Source: Gammaproteobacteria bacterium
GTDB taxonomy: Bacteria > Pseudomonadota > Gammaproteobacteria > HK1
NCBI GenBank assembly: GCA_020444775.1
Contig: JAGRHX010000010.1
Coordinates: 1-5,882, forward strand
Reading direction: 5' to 3'
DNA length: 5,882 nt
A program made the translations under genes and the position numbers. Under the pieces are notes generated by a model, which had not been told where the DNA came from, ran no database searches, and saw only the letters and a program-made list of their open reading frames with translations. Of this stretch, positions 1-5,844 are shown piece after piece; within the stretch, counting starts at the first letter, position 1, and each line of letters begins with the position of its first letter.

Positions 1-627
1 CGCCATGCCGACTGCATCTTCGCCATCGAAGCGACACTGCCGGCCGCGCAGAGGCTCTATGCCGACTTCAAGAACCGTCTGGCCAGACACGGGCGATCGC
101 CGGACGATCTCAAGATCCTGGCCGGCGTCACGATCTTCGTCGGCGAGACCCAGCAGCAGGCGGACGATCTGGCCGGGGCGCTGGACGCACTGGTTCCGCC
201 GGCCGTCGGCGTCGACTACCTGTCCAAGATGACCGGACTCGACATGCGGGACCATCCGCTCGACGGCCCGATGCCCGATCTGCCCGAGCAGCACCACGGC
301 CCGACCGGTATCAGCCGTGCCATTGCCCAGGTCGCGAAAGAGCAGGGGCTGACCGTGCGCCAGACCTATGAGCGCATCCTGCCGCAGATGGCCGGCAACA
401 TGTTCAAGGGTGACCCCATACAGATCGCCGATGTCATGGAAGAGTGGTATCGCGGCCAGGGTTGTGACGGCTTCATGATTGCCGCGCCGGTTGTGCCGAC
501 CGGACTCGAGCGATTCACCCGGCTCGTCATCCCTGAGTTGCAGCGCCGAGGTCTGTTTCGCAGGGAGTATGAAGGCAGGACTCTGCGGGAGAACCTCGGG
601 CTGAAGCGGCCCGTTCGTCGCGTCTGA
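1..627 (+). CDS. LLM-class flavin-dependent monooxygenase (NtaA/SnaA/DszA group), C-terminal part, 5'-truncated by window edge
   Basis: The reading frame is open from base 1 to a TGA at 625-627, giving 208 residues and no in-window start. The first residues (RHADCIF) align with RWADTII at residues 237-243 of the full-length paralogue at 4388-5689, so roughly the N-terminal 235 residues lie outside the window. Family landmarks seen are the (A/S)R-x-AD strand at the start, the RSPDDLKIL segment near residue 35, a GDPIQIADVMEEW segment near residue 135, a CDGFMI strand near residue 153, and the closing VIPELQRRGLFRREYEGRTLREN helix region shared by the family. These enzymes form TIM-barrel cytoplasmic oxygenases that use FMNH2 supplied by a separate flavin reductase to oxidise small organic compounds such as nitrilotriacetate, sulfones or sulfides. 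The substrate cannot be read from this half. It is convergent with the MFS gene, 65 bases away. Confidence 0.9.
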   Translation, partial: RHADCIFAIEATLPAAQRLYADFKNRLARHGRSPDDLKILAGVTIFVGETQQQADDLAGALDALVPPAVGVDYLSKMTGLDMRDHPLDGPMPDLPEQHHGPTGISRAIAQVAKEQGLTVRQTYERILPQMAGNMFKGDPIQIADVMEEWYRGQGCDGFMIAAPVVPTGLERFTRLVIPELQRRGLFRREYEGRTLRENLGLKRPVRRV

Positions 628-664
628 AGGCGATTACAGCCTGCCGCACGGTTGGTCACGGAGC

Positions 665-694
665 AGCACGTCCCACAGTGCGCGGCGACGTGCT
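665..694. terminator. Stem-loop between convergent genes, weak terminator candidate
   Basis: An 8-bp perfect inverted repeat (AGCACGTC at 665-672, GACGTGCT at 687-694) flanks a 14-base loop. It lies in the 65-base gap between the monooxygenase stop at 627 and the end of the MFS gene, and its right arm overlaps the MFS stop codon (695-693 on the minus strand). There is no T-run on either strand, so intrinsic termination is not well supported. Confidence 0.3.
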
Positions 695-1880
695 ACAGGC
701 GGCGCGGCAGATAGCGCGCATACCACGCGGAGACGAGCACAATGAGCCCGAGCAGCACGAAGGTCGCATGCAGCGGCGCAACGCTGAGCAACGGCACGAA
801 CAGCATCGAGGGCACCAGCTGCGAGGCCTCGATATAGGTGCGGAACACCGAGGTCATCTCGGCCCGTTCGTAGCTGCGCACAGAGCGCAGAAAGGGAATG
901 TTGCCGAGTGCATCGAGCACCACCGCCCCGAGCGCCGCGAGAAAGAACAACAGGGCGCACCAACCCGGCCCCGGTGCCATGAGCCCCGCCAGCATGCACA
1001 TGCTCGCGCACCACACCGCCGCGGCGACGATCATGCGGCGGATCCCGAAGCGAGCGCCCAGCCGGCCGACCAGCGGACTGAGGAACAACAAGCCCTGGCC
1101 GGCGGTGAGCAACACCGCAACGGTCATCTCACCGCCGCCGTTGCGAATGATGTACAGCGGCGGGTACACAAAGAAGCACGTCCAGAAACAGCTCCGACCA
1201 AACGGGATGATCCAGGCCAGACGCAAGCGTGGCTGGGCAACGAAGCGCTTCAAGTAGTGCCACGGCATCGGGGATCGACGCACGGCCGGCGCGACCGCAG
1301 GGTGCTCCTTGAGACGCAAGAACCAGAAGTAGCCGAGCGCGAGCAGCGCGCAAGACGCGCTCAGCACGCACACCGTTTCGAGCCCGAGCTGCTTGTAGAT
1401 GAAGATCCCGAGCCCCGGGCCGACGCACCAGGCAGCGGCGAGATAGGCCAGCCGCATCGGCTCGGCGACCAGGAAATCCTTGCGTCGGATATAGTCGAGT
1501 ATGTACAGGTTGAGCGAGATGTTGACCGCGACAACCGCGAACGCGCGCAGCTGCAAGGCCGCCGAGAATGACACCGCGTTGGCCACGGCGAGCAGCAGCG
1601 GTGCAAGCACCATGCAGCCCACTCCCGCTGAGAAGATCCACTTGCGCCGCAGCTTGCGCATCACCAGCGGCACCAGGAAGCTCGAGCCGAAGGCGACGAC
1701 ACCGATCACGGTGTAGAGCATGCTGATGCGCTGCGCATCGCTCAACAGGCGCTCCGCCTCGAGCGGCAGAATCCCCGCAATCAACGCGCGCGACATCGCC
1801 TCCACGGCGTTGAGGCTTGCGAACACGCGCGCGCCGGGTCGATCGACGACCCGCAGCCACATCGGAAAACGAATTTCCAA
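693..1880 (-). CDS. Major facilitator superfamily (MFS) transporter
   Basis: This 395-residue protein is almost entirely hydrophobic segments split by short charged loops, matching two six-helix halves of an inner-membrane MFS carrier. A basic cytoplasmic linker at about residues 188-220 (KEHP...RRSPMPWHYLKRF) separates the halves. The loop after the second helix (MRKLRRK, about 74-80) is a degenerate motif A. The corresponding loop in the second half (about 272-282, with G272, R273, G275, R277, G279, R281, R282) is much closer to motif A. Late landmarks are LDALGNIPFLRSVR (about 322-335) and the polar EMTSVFRTYIEAS helix start (341-353). The chosen start is TTG at 1880, because GAGG lies 6 bases upstream; the in-frame ATG at 1862 (residue 7) lacks a good ribosome-binding site. 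The substrate is unknown. The gene is divergent from the S1-domain gene and convergent with the partial monooxygenase, so it is probably monocistronic. Confidence 0.88.
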   Translation of the reverse strand: MEIRFPMWLRVVDRPGARVFASLNAVEAMSRALIAGILPLEAERLLSDAQRISMLYTVIGVVAFGSSFLVPLVMRKLRRKWIFSAGVGCMVLAPLLLAVANAVSFSAALQLRAFAVVAVNISLNLYILDYIRRKDFLVAEPMRLAYLAAAWCVGPGLGIFIYKQLGLETVCVLSASCALLALGYFWFLRLKEHPAVAPAVRRSPMPWHYLKRFVAQPRLRLAWIIPFGRSCFWTCFFVYPPLYIIRNGGGEMTVAVLLTAGQGLLFLSPLVGRLGARFGIRRMIVAAAVWCASMCMLAGLMAPGPGWCALLFFLAALGAVVLDALGNIPFLRSVRSYERAEMTSVFRTYIEASQLVPSMLFVPLLSVAPLHATFVLLGLIVLVSAWYARYLPRRL

Positions 1881-1886
1881 CGCCGA

Positions 1887-1890
1887 CCTC
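1887..1890 (-). promoter_or_regulatory. Ribosome-binding site deciding the TTG start of the MFS gene
   Basis: On the minus strand GAGG is followed by a 6-base spacer (1886-1881) and then TTG at 1880-1878. Upstream of the alternative ATG at 1862 the only purine run is GGAAA, more than 10 bases away and inside a 5-bp hairpin (GGAAA at 1878-1874, TTTCC at 1868-1864 on the minus strand). The TTG is therefore the better supported start. Confidence 0.6.
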
Positions 1891-2122
1891 GCAGCGGTGA
1901 CTCGGGGGGAATTCTCTGGTCGACCCCGTCCGCTCGTCGCACCGAGGGCTGGCAGTGCTCTGGCGGGGCGGCGTATTTGAGCCTATCAGAACACCTGAGT
2001 CCAGCGTGCGCGTGCGCCGTTGTATGGAACCCGCGTACCATCACCGCTTCGGAGCAGAACGTACTCGTATCGCGAGCGTCCACGGCGAACGTTGACCATC
2101 CACGCCAGCGGACGGTCCCATC

Positions 2123-2127
2123 GGAGG
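2123..2127 (+). promoter_or_regulatory. Shine-Dalgarno site of the S1-domain gene
   Basis: GGAGG lies 10 bases upstream of the ATG at 2138. The site is strong, though the spacing is slightly long, and it fixes the start of the S1-domain protein. Confidence 0.75.
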
Positions 2128-2137
2128 TAGTTTCCCA

Positions 2138-3343
2138 ATGCCTGACAACGAGGATTTCGGTGCGATGCTCGATGCATTCGAGCAGTCGCAGCCGCGCACC
2201 GCGCCCAAGGTCGGTGACAGCGTTCGCGGGCGGGTCGTATCCATCGGCCCGGAGTATGCGCTGGTGGATCTGGGTATCAAGGCCGAGGCCGCTATCGAGG
2301 TCGCCGATCTGACCGGTGACGACGGTCAGCTCACGGTCGCCGTCGGCGATACCATCGAAGCGGTGATTGCTCGACAGGACGAACGCTCCGGAACGCTTAT
2401 CCTGGGTAGCGAGCAGGGACGACGATTGCACGGCCGCGAGGAGCTGGAGAGCGCGTATCGCGAGCAGCTGCCCGTCGAGGGGCTGGTGAGCGCGGTCATC
2501 AAGGGCGGAGTGGAGGTGCAGGTGGCCGGCCTGCGGGCTTTCTGCCCGGCAGGGCAGGTGGACATACGTTTTACCGAGGACCTCGAGAAGTTCGTCGGTG
2601 AGCGGCTCACGTTTCGCATCACGCGACTGGAGGGCGGCGCGCGAGCCAATGTCGTGCTCTCCAGACGGATGCTGCTCGAAGAGGAGCAGCAGGCGCTGGC
2701 GGCGCAGACCCGTGCCCGGCTACAAGTCGGCGCCGTGCTTCCCGGCACCGTGACATCGCTGAAGGATTTCGGTGCCTTCATCGATCTGGGTGGGATCGAG
2801 GGCATGGTGCACATCAGCGAGCTGTCCCACGAGCGGGTCCAGCATCCCAGCGAGGTGCTGAGTGTCGGCCAGGCCGTGGAGGTATCGGTGCTGCGTATCG
2901 AGCGCACCGATAACCCGCGCCATCCCGAGCGCATCGGACTGTCGATACGGGCACTGGCCGCCGATCCGTGGCAATCGGCCGAGCAACGCTTTCCCACCGG
3001 TGCGCGGATCCGCGGCAAGGTCAGCCGGCTGCAGCCGTTCGGCGCGTTCATCGAGCTCGCCCCTGGAATTGACGGGCTGGCGCACATCAGCGCGCTGGGC
3101 GCGGGCCGGCGTATCGGCCATCCACGCGAGGTGCTCAGCGAAGGACAGGAGATCGAGGTGGTGGTGCTCGGGGTGGACAAGGAGAAACGCCGGATTTCTC
3201 TGTCGCTGGAGACCGCACCGACCCCGGAGGTGTCGCAGGCCGAGATACGAGCCTACGGCGCGGCCGAGCCATCGAGTGGCAAGCTCGGCACCTTCGGTGA
3301 GCTGCTACAGCAAAGCCTCGGTCGGCAAAAGCCCGAGCGCTGA
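2138..3343 (+). CDS. RpsA-like protein with four S1 RNA-binding domains
   Basis: This 401-residue protein is built of four consecutive S1 (OB-fold) domains at about residues 25-92, 111-177, 196-271 and 287-358. Domain 2 has the KGGVEVQVAGLRAFCPAGQVD pattern followed by NVVLSRR and an acidic EEEQ helix, like domain 2 of ribosomal protein S1. Domains 3 and 4 carry the canonical DFGAFIDL/PFGAFIEL strand, the (V/A)HIS core and HPxEVL loop. Domain 3 is followed by ADPW, as in RpsA. The protein thus matches RpsA domains 1-4 in order and lacks domains 5-6 (canonical gammaproteobacterial S1 has six domains and about 557 residues). It is expected to be cytoplasmic, binding RNA and possibly the ribosome. 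It may be an accessory S1 paralogue or the S1 of a lineage with the short form. The short N-terminal segment EDFGAMLDAFEQ and the tail TFGELLQQSL look like capping peptides. Confidence 0.88.
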   Translation: MPDNEDFGAMLDAFEQSQPRTAPKVGDSVRGRVVSIGPEYALVDLGIKAEAAIEVADLTGDDGQLTVAVGDTIEAVIARQDERSGTLILGSEQGRRLHGREELESAYREQLPVEGLVSAVIKGGVEVQVAGLRAFCPAGQVDIRFTEDLEKFVGERLTFRITRLEGGARANVVLSRRMLLEEEQQALAAQTRARLQVGAVLPGTVTSLKDFGAFIDLGGIEGMVHISELSHERVQHPSEVLSVGQAVEVSVLRIERTDNPRHPERIGLSIRALAADPWQSAEQRFPTGARIRGKVSRLQPFGAFIELAPGIDGLAHISALGAGRRIGHPREVLSEGQEIEVVVLGVDKEKRRISLSLETAPTPEVSQAEIRAYGAAEPSSGKLGTFGELLQQSLGRQKPER

Positions 3344-3347
3344 TCTC

Positions 3348-3369
3348 GCGATCGGCGGGCGCCGATCGC
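3348..3369. terminator. Candidate bidirectional terminator stem-loop
   Basis: A perfect 9-bp GC-rich inverted repeat (GCGATCGGC at 3348-3356, GCCGATCGC at 3361-3369) closes a 4-base loop. It fills most of the 36-base gap between the convergent S1-domain and S-formylglutathione hydrolase genes. No T-run follows on either strand, so if it terminates transcription it is not a standard U-tract terminator; it could instead block read-through or protect 3' ends. Confidence 0.5.
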
Positions 3370-3379
3370 ATTCTGCTCG

Positions 3380-4225
3380 TCAAACGCCCAGCCTTTCAGC
3401 GTGCCAGAGAAGATGATCTTCCATGAAGGATGAGATGAAGAAGTAGGAGTGGTCGTAGCCAGGCCGCATCCTGAGGATGAGCGGGATGCCGACTTTCTCG
3501 CACGCCGCCTCCAGACGCTCCGGCATCAGCCCGTCCTCGAGGAAACCATCGGCCTGGCCCTGATCGACCAGGAACTCGGAGAATCGTGCCCCGTCCTCGA
3601 TCAGCAGGCAGGCATCGGCGCGGCGGATCGCCCCGGCATCGCCGCCAAGATAGGCGAAGAGTGCCTTTTTCGACCACTCGGCGTCCGACGGGTTGACGAT
3701 GGGCGCGAATGCCGAGCAGGCGCGATAGCGATCCGGGTTCTTCAAGGCCAACGTCAGCGCGCCGTGACCGCCCATGGAGTGTCCGAAGATGCCCTGGCGT
3801 TGCGGATCGCCGGGGAAGTTGTCGAACAGCAGCCTCGGCAGCTCGTCGCGGACGTAGCTTTCCATCTTGTAGTGCCGCGCCCAGGGTTCAGCCGTCGCGT
3901 CCACGTAGAAGCCGGCGCCCATGCCGATCTGCCAGTCGTCGGCAACGTCGTGGACGCCGTCGCCGCGTGGGCTGGTGTCCGGACAGACGACGATCATGCC
4001 GCGCTCGGCCGCCATCCGCCGGTACTCGCCCTTCTCCATCACGTTGGCGTGGGTACAGGTCAGGCCCGAGAGATACCACAGAACCGGCACCGGGCCGTTC
4101 TTCGCTTGCGGGGGCACGAAGACGGCGAAGGTCATGTCGCAGCCACATGTCTGGCTGCGGTGACGGTAGACGCCCTGGACGCCGCCATGGCTCATGGCCG
4201 TCGATACGGTCTCGATCTGGCTCAT
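3380..4225 (-). CDS. fghA: S-formylglutathione hydrolase (EC 3.1.2.12)
   Basis: This enzyme hydrolyses S-formylglutathione to formate and glutathione, the second enzymatic step of glutathione-dependent formaldehyde oxidation in the cytoplasm. The 281-residue length matches the esterase D/FrmB family. The alpha/beta-hydrolase nucleophile elbow GHSMGG places Ser150. Asp226 (in DQGQADGFL) and His259 (in PGYDHSYFFISSF) complete the expected triad. Family signatures include LWYLSGLTCTHANVMEKGEY (49-68) with conserved Cys56, CPDTSPRG (81-88), and the GFYVDATAEPW loop (105-115). The start is ATG at 4225 with GGGAG 7 bases upstream. The gene lies 162 bases downstream of the full-length LLM monooxygenase in the same direction, so co-transcription is possible but not shown. 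The usual partner, glutathione-dependent formaldehyde dehydrogenase (frmA/adhC), is not in the window. Confidence 0.96.
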   Translation of the reverse strand: MSQIETVSTAMSHGGVQGVYRHRSQTCGCDMTFAVFVPPQAKNGPVPVLWYLSGLTCTHANVMEKGEYRRMAAERGMIVVCPDTSPRGDGVHDVADDWQIGMGAGFYVDATAEPWARHYKMESYVRDELPRLLFDNFPGDPQRQGIFGHSMGGHGALTLALKNPDRYRACSAFAPIVNPSDAEWSKKALFAYLGGDAGAIRRADACLLIEDGARFSEFLVDQGQADGFLEDGLMPERLEAACEKVGIPLILRMRPGYDHSYFFISSFMEDHLLWHAERLGV

Positions 4226-4232
4226 CTTCCCA

Positions 4233-4237
4233 CTCCC
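4233..4237 (-). promoter_or_regulatory. Shine-Dalgarno site of the S-formylglutathione hydrolase gene
   Basis: On the minus strand GGGAG lies 7 bases before the ATG at 4225 and supports that start. Confidence 0.7.
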
Positions 4238-4246
4238 TACTCAGGC

Positions 4247-4268
4247 GTCGGTTCCCGACAGACGTCGG
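4247..4268 (-). promoter_or_regulatory. Mutually exclusive small hairpins in the hydrolase leader
   Basis: The plus strand reads GTCGG (4247-4251), TTC, CCGAC (4255-4259), AGAC, GTCGG (4264-4268). The middle arm can pair with either neighbour, giving two alternative 5-bp stems just upstream of the ribosome-binding site in the minus-strand transcript. The stems are short and a chance occurrence is quite possible. Confidence 0.2.
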
Positions 4269-4306
4269 TGGGCATTGCTCTGCCAATAGCGCAGCCCTGA
4301 TGCACC

Positions 4307-4318
4307 CCGGCATGCCGG
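4307..4318. repeat. 12-bp perfect palindrome
   Basis: CCGGCATGCCGG is fully self-complementary and lies in the 162-base gap between the monooxygenase and hydrolase genes. It could be a protein-binding site or part of an RNA hairpin with an unfavourably small loop. No T-run follows it. Function unknown. Confidence 0.4.
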
Positions 4319-4387
4319 CCTGAATCGAATCGACACCAAATGCACGATGCCTGTCACGGGCTATTCTGGCCGAATCAATTGCGAGGC

Positions 4388-5689
4388 TCAGAATTCCAGC
4401 AGATTGTCCCGGAGGTGGCGGTGCGCGTAGGCCTTACGCGTCACGCCGCGGCGCTGCAATTCCGGCACCAGGCCGTCGCACACCTCGATGATGTAGCGCC
4501 GATCGAAGTAACTGTTGAAGAGCAGGAAGCCGTCACCGCCAACCTCCTCCATGACCTCCTGCATGACGCCGGCCACATGGTCGGCGGTCCCGGTGAAGTC
4601 GATGCCCCCCTTCCTGGCATAGGACTTCAAGACCTCACGCGGTGTCTTGCCGATCCATTTGGCGAGTGAAGACTGGTGGCCGTTGGTGGTGAGCTCGGGC
4701 AACGGCGTGTCGAGGTCGAACTTGGAAAAATCGATGCCGGTGAGCCGCGACATGCCGGACAGATGCAGGTCCAGATGCTGCTCCGCCACGTGCTCCTCCA
4801 TGCGCAGACGTTCGCGTGCCGCTTCCATCGACACGTCGATGATGGGGTGGGCAAGGAACAGCACCTTGATGTCATCGGGATTGCGGCCGAATTCCGCGGC
4901 CTGCCGGCGGATGTTGTCGCGATAGGCCTTCATGCTCGCGATGCTGCCGCCGCCCTCGGTGATGATCGTGTCGGCCCAGCGCGAGGCAAACTGCTGCCCG
5001 CGTGGCGAGCCGCCCGCCTGGCAGATTGGCACGCGGCCCTGCGGCGAGCGTGGCGCGTTCAGCGGGCCGCGACACCTGAAGTATTTGCCCTCGTGATGGA
5101 TGGGATGGACCTTGCTGCCGTCGGCGAACATCGGCACATCGCGATCGAGCACCACCGCATCCGGCTCCCACGCCTCCCACAGCCGGGTGACGACGTCGGC
5201 GAACTCGTCGGCGATGTCGTAGCGCTCGTCGTGCGGGTAGTGCTTGTCCCGCCCATAGTTCTGCGCGGCGCCGTCGTTGCTACCGGTGACGCAGTTCCAG
5301 CCGATTCGGCCTTCGGTCACATGGTCGAGCGAGTTGACCAACCGCGCCAGCAGATAGGGCGGATACTCCGACACCGAGAGCGTCGGCACCAGGCCGAGAT
5401 GCTCGGTCGCCTGCGCCAGATACGGCACCAGCACGGCCGGGTCGAGCTTTGGCGTGCTGGCGGCGTACTTGAGATACGCGTCGTGCGAGCCCTGATAGGT
5501 GTAGGGCACGTTCGACGAATCTTCGATGATCAAGTAATCGAAGCACGCGCGCTCCAGGCCCCGCGCCAGGTCGACGAAGATGTCCGGCATCATCCAGCGG
5601 CGAAGGTCGCTGCCGGGCCACTCGCTGCGCCAGCTCTTGGGGCCATAGCCTTGTGATAGGAACCAGGCCAGATGGAACTGCCGCTTCAT
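4388..5689 (-). CDS. LLM-class FMN-dependent monooxygenase, NtaA/SnaA/DszA/DmoA family
   Basis: This complete 433-residue protein has the usual length for the family of two-component, FMNH2-dependent TIM-barrel monooxygenases. Signatures in order: AWFLSQGYGPKSWR (8-21), FDYLIIEDSSN (50-60), the TEGRIGWNCVTGSND strand and loop (125-139) near the flavin site, YDIADEFADVVTRLWEAWEPDA (157-178), HHEGKYFRCRGPLNAPRSPQG (198-218) and ICQAGGSPRGQQFASRWAD (222-240). It ends with the VPELQRRG helix (408-415) and RDNL (427-430), as in the partial paralogue. Characterised relatives act on nitrilotriacetate, dibenzothiophene sulfone, dimethylsulfide and pristinamycin IIB, so motifs alone do not give the substrate. 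The start is ATG at 5689 with GAGG 9 bases upstream. No flavin reductase partner is in the window. The downstream S-formylglutathione hydrolase hints at a reaction that yields formaldehyde, as for dimethylsulfide, but this is inference. Confidence 0.94.
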   Translation of the reverse strand: MKRQFHLAWFLSQGYGPKSWRSEWPGSDLRRWMMPDIFVDLARGLERACFDYLIIEDSSNVPYTYQGSHDAYLKYAASTPKLDPAVLVPYLAQATEHLGLVPTLSVSEYPPYLLARLVNSLDHVTEGRIGWNCVTGSNDGAAQNYGRDKHYPHDERYDIADEFADVVTRLWEAWEPDAVVLDRDVPMFADGSKVHPIHHEGKYFRCRGPLNAPRSPQGRVPICQAGGSPRGQQFASRWADTIITEGGGSIASMKAYRDNIRRQAAEFGRNPDDIKVLFLAHPIIDVSMEAARERLRMEEHVAEQHLDLHLSGMSRLTGIDFSKFDLDTPLPELTTNGHQSSLAKWIGKTPREVLKSYARKGGIDFTGTADHVAGVMQEVMEEVGGDGFLLFNSYFDRRYIIEVCDGLVPELQRRGVTRKAYAHRHLRDNLLEF

Positions 5690-5698
5690 GCTCTTGGA

Positions 5699-5702
5699 CC
5701 TC
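5699..5702 (-). promoter_or_regulatory. Shine-Dalgarno site of the full-length monooxygenase gene
   Basis: On the minus strand GAGG lies 9 bases upstream of the ATG at 5689, which supports the start. The MKRQFHLAWFLSQGYG N-terminus also fits the family without extension. Confidence 0.6.
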
Positions 5703-5776
5703 GCAACGCTGATGACGCATTCCCCTCGGCAGGTGGCCGCAGGGGCAATTCACACTTCGATTAACGCGACTGGGAC

Positions 5777-5809
5777 ACCGCACCCTTCGACCTGAGTGCG
5801 GTCGGTCGA
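5777..5809. promoter_or_regulatory. Interleaved inverted repeats upstream of the monooxygenase gene, possible operator
   Basis: Two perfect inverted repeats overlap here: ACCGCAC (5777-5783) with GTGCGGT (5796-5802), spacer 12; and TCGACC (5787-5792) with GGTCGA (5804-5809), spacer 11. They sit about 90-120 bases upstream of the start codon. They could be a regulator-binding site or a leader hairpin. No regulator gene is visible in the window. Confidence 0.3.
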
Positions 5810-5816
5810 TGCTTGT

Positions 5817-5844
5817 AGCGTACGAGAGGCGGCCTCGAGGTCAA
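5817..5844 (-). promoter_or_regulatory. Possible sigma-70-type promoter for the monooxygenase gene
   Basis: On the minus strand TTGACC (5844-5839) is separated by 16 bases from TACGCT (5822-5817). The -35 matches consensus at 5 of 6 positions but the -10 at only 3 of 6. The 8-bp palindrome CCTCGAGG (5833-5840) overlaps the -35 end and the spacer. Position relative to the gene is reasonable, but the -10 is weak. Confidence 0.3.

Larger units (their letters stand above)
1881..2137. other. Divergent intergenic region between MFS and S1-domain genes
   Basis: These 257 bases separate divergent start codons and must hold promoters for one or both genes. I found no -35/-10 pair convincing enough to call. 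The best -35-like hexamer, TTGACC at 2092-2097, would place its -10 against the ribosome-binding site. A perfect 8-bp palindrome GGTCGACC lies at 1918-1925. Short frames cross the region on both strands, but they start inside the S1 gene or lack ribosome-binding sites, and I do not call a small gene here. Confidence 0.5.

Noticed and set aside
678..1571. Long plus-strand open frame of 297 residues opposite the MFS gene
   Set aside because: Its translation is low-complexity and rich in Arg, His, Glu and Gln, typical of the antisense of a GC-rich membrane-protein gene. The minus-strand frame gives a coherent 12-helix transporter.
2092..2121. TTGACC followed at 18 bases by TCCCAT as a promoter for the S1-domain gene
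   Set aside because: The -10 is poor and the predicted transcript start would fall at the Shine-Dalgarno site, leaving almost no leader.
1986..2177. Possible small minus-strand gene (63 residues) in the divergent intergenic region
   Set aside because: Its ATG lies inside the S1-domain gene, it lacks a good ribosome-binding site, and no family is recognisable.
2326..3180. Minus-strand frame of 284 residues opposite the S1-domain gene
   Set aside because: The translation is dominated by Ser, Pro, Arg and Thr, as in shadow frames, while the plus strand encodes four clean S1 domains.
3449..4300. Plus-strand open frame of 283 residues opposite fghA
   Set aside because: It is antisense to a gene with an intact catalytic triad and conserved signatures; the frame is explained by GC-driven lack of stops.
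4676..5656. Plus-strand open frame of 326 residues opposite the full-length monooxygenase
   Set aside because: It lies wholly inside a gene with clear family motifs on the other strand, and its translation shows no recognisable domain.
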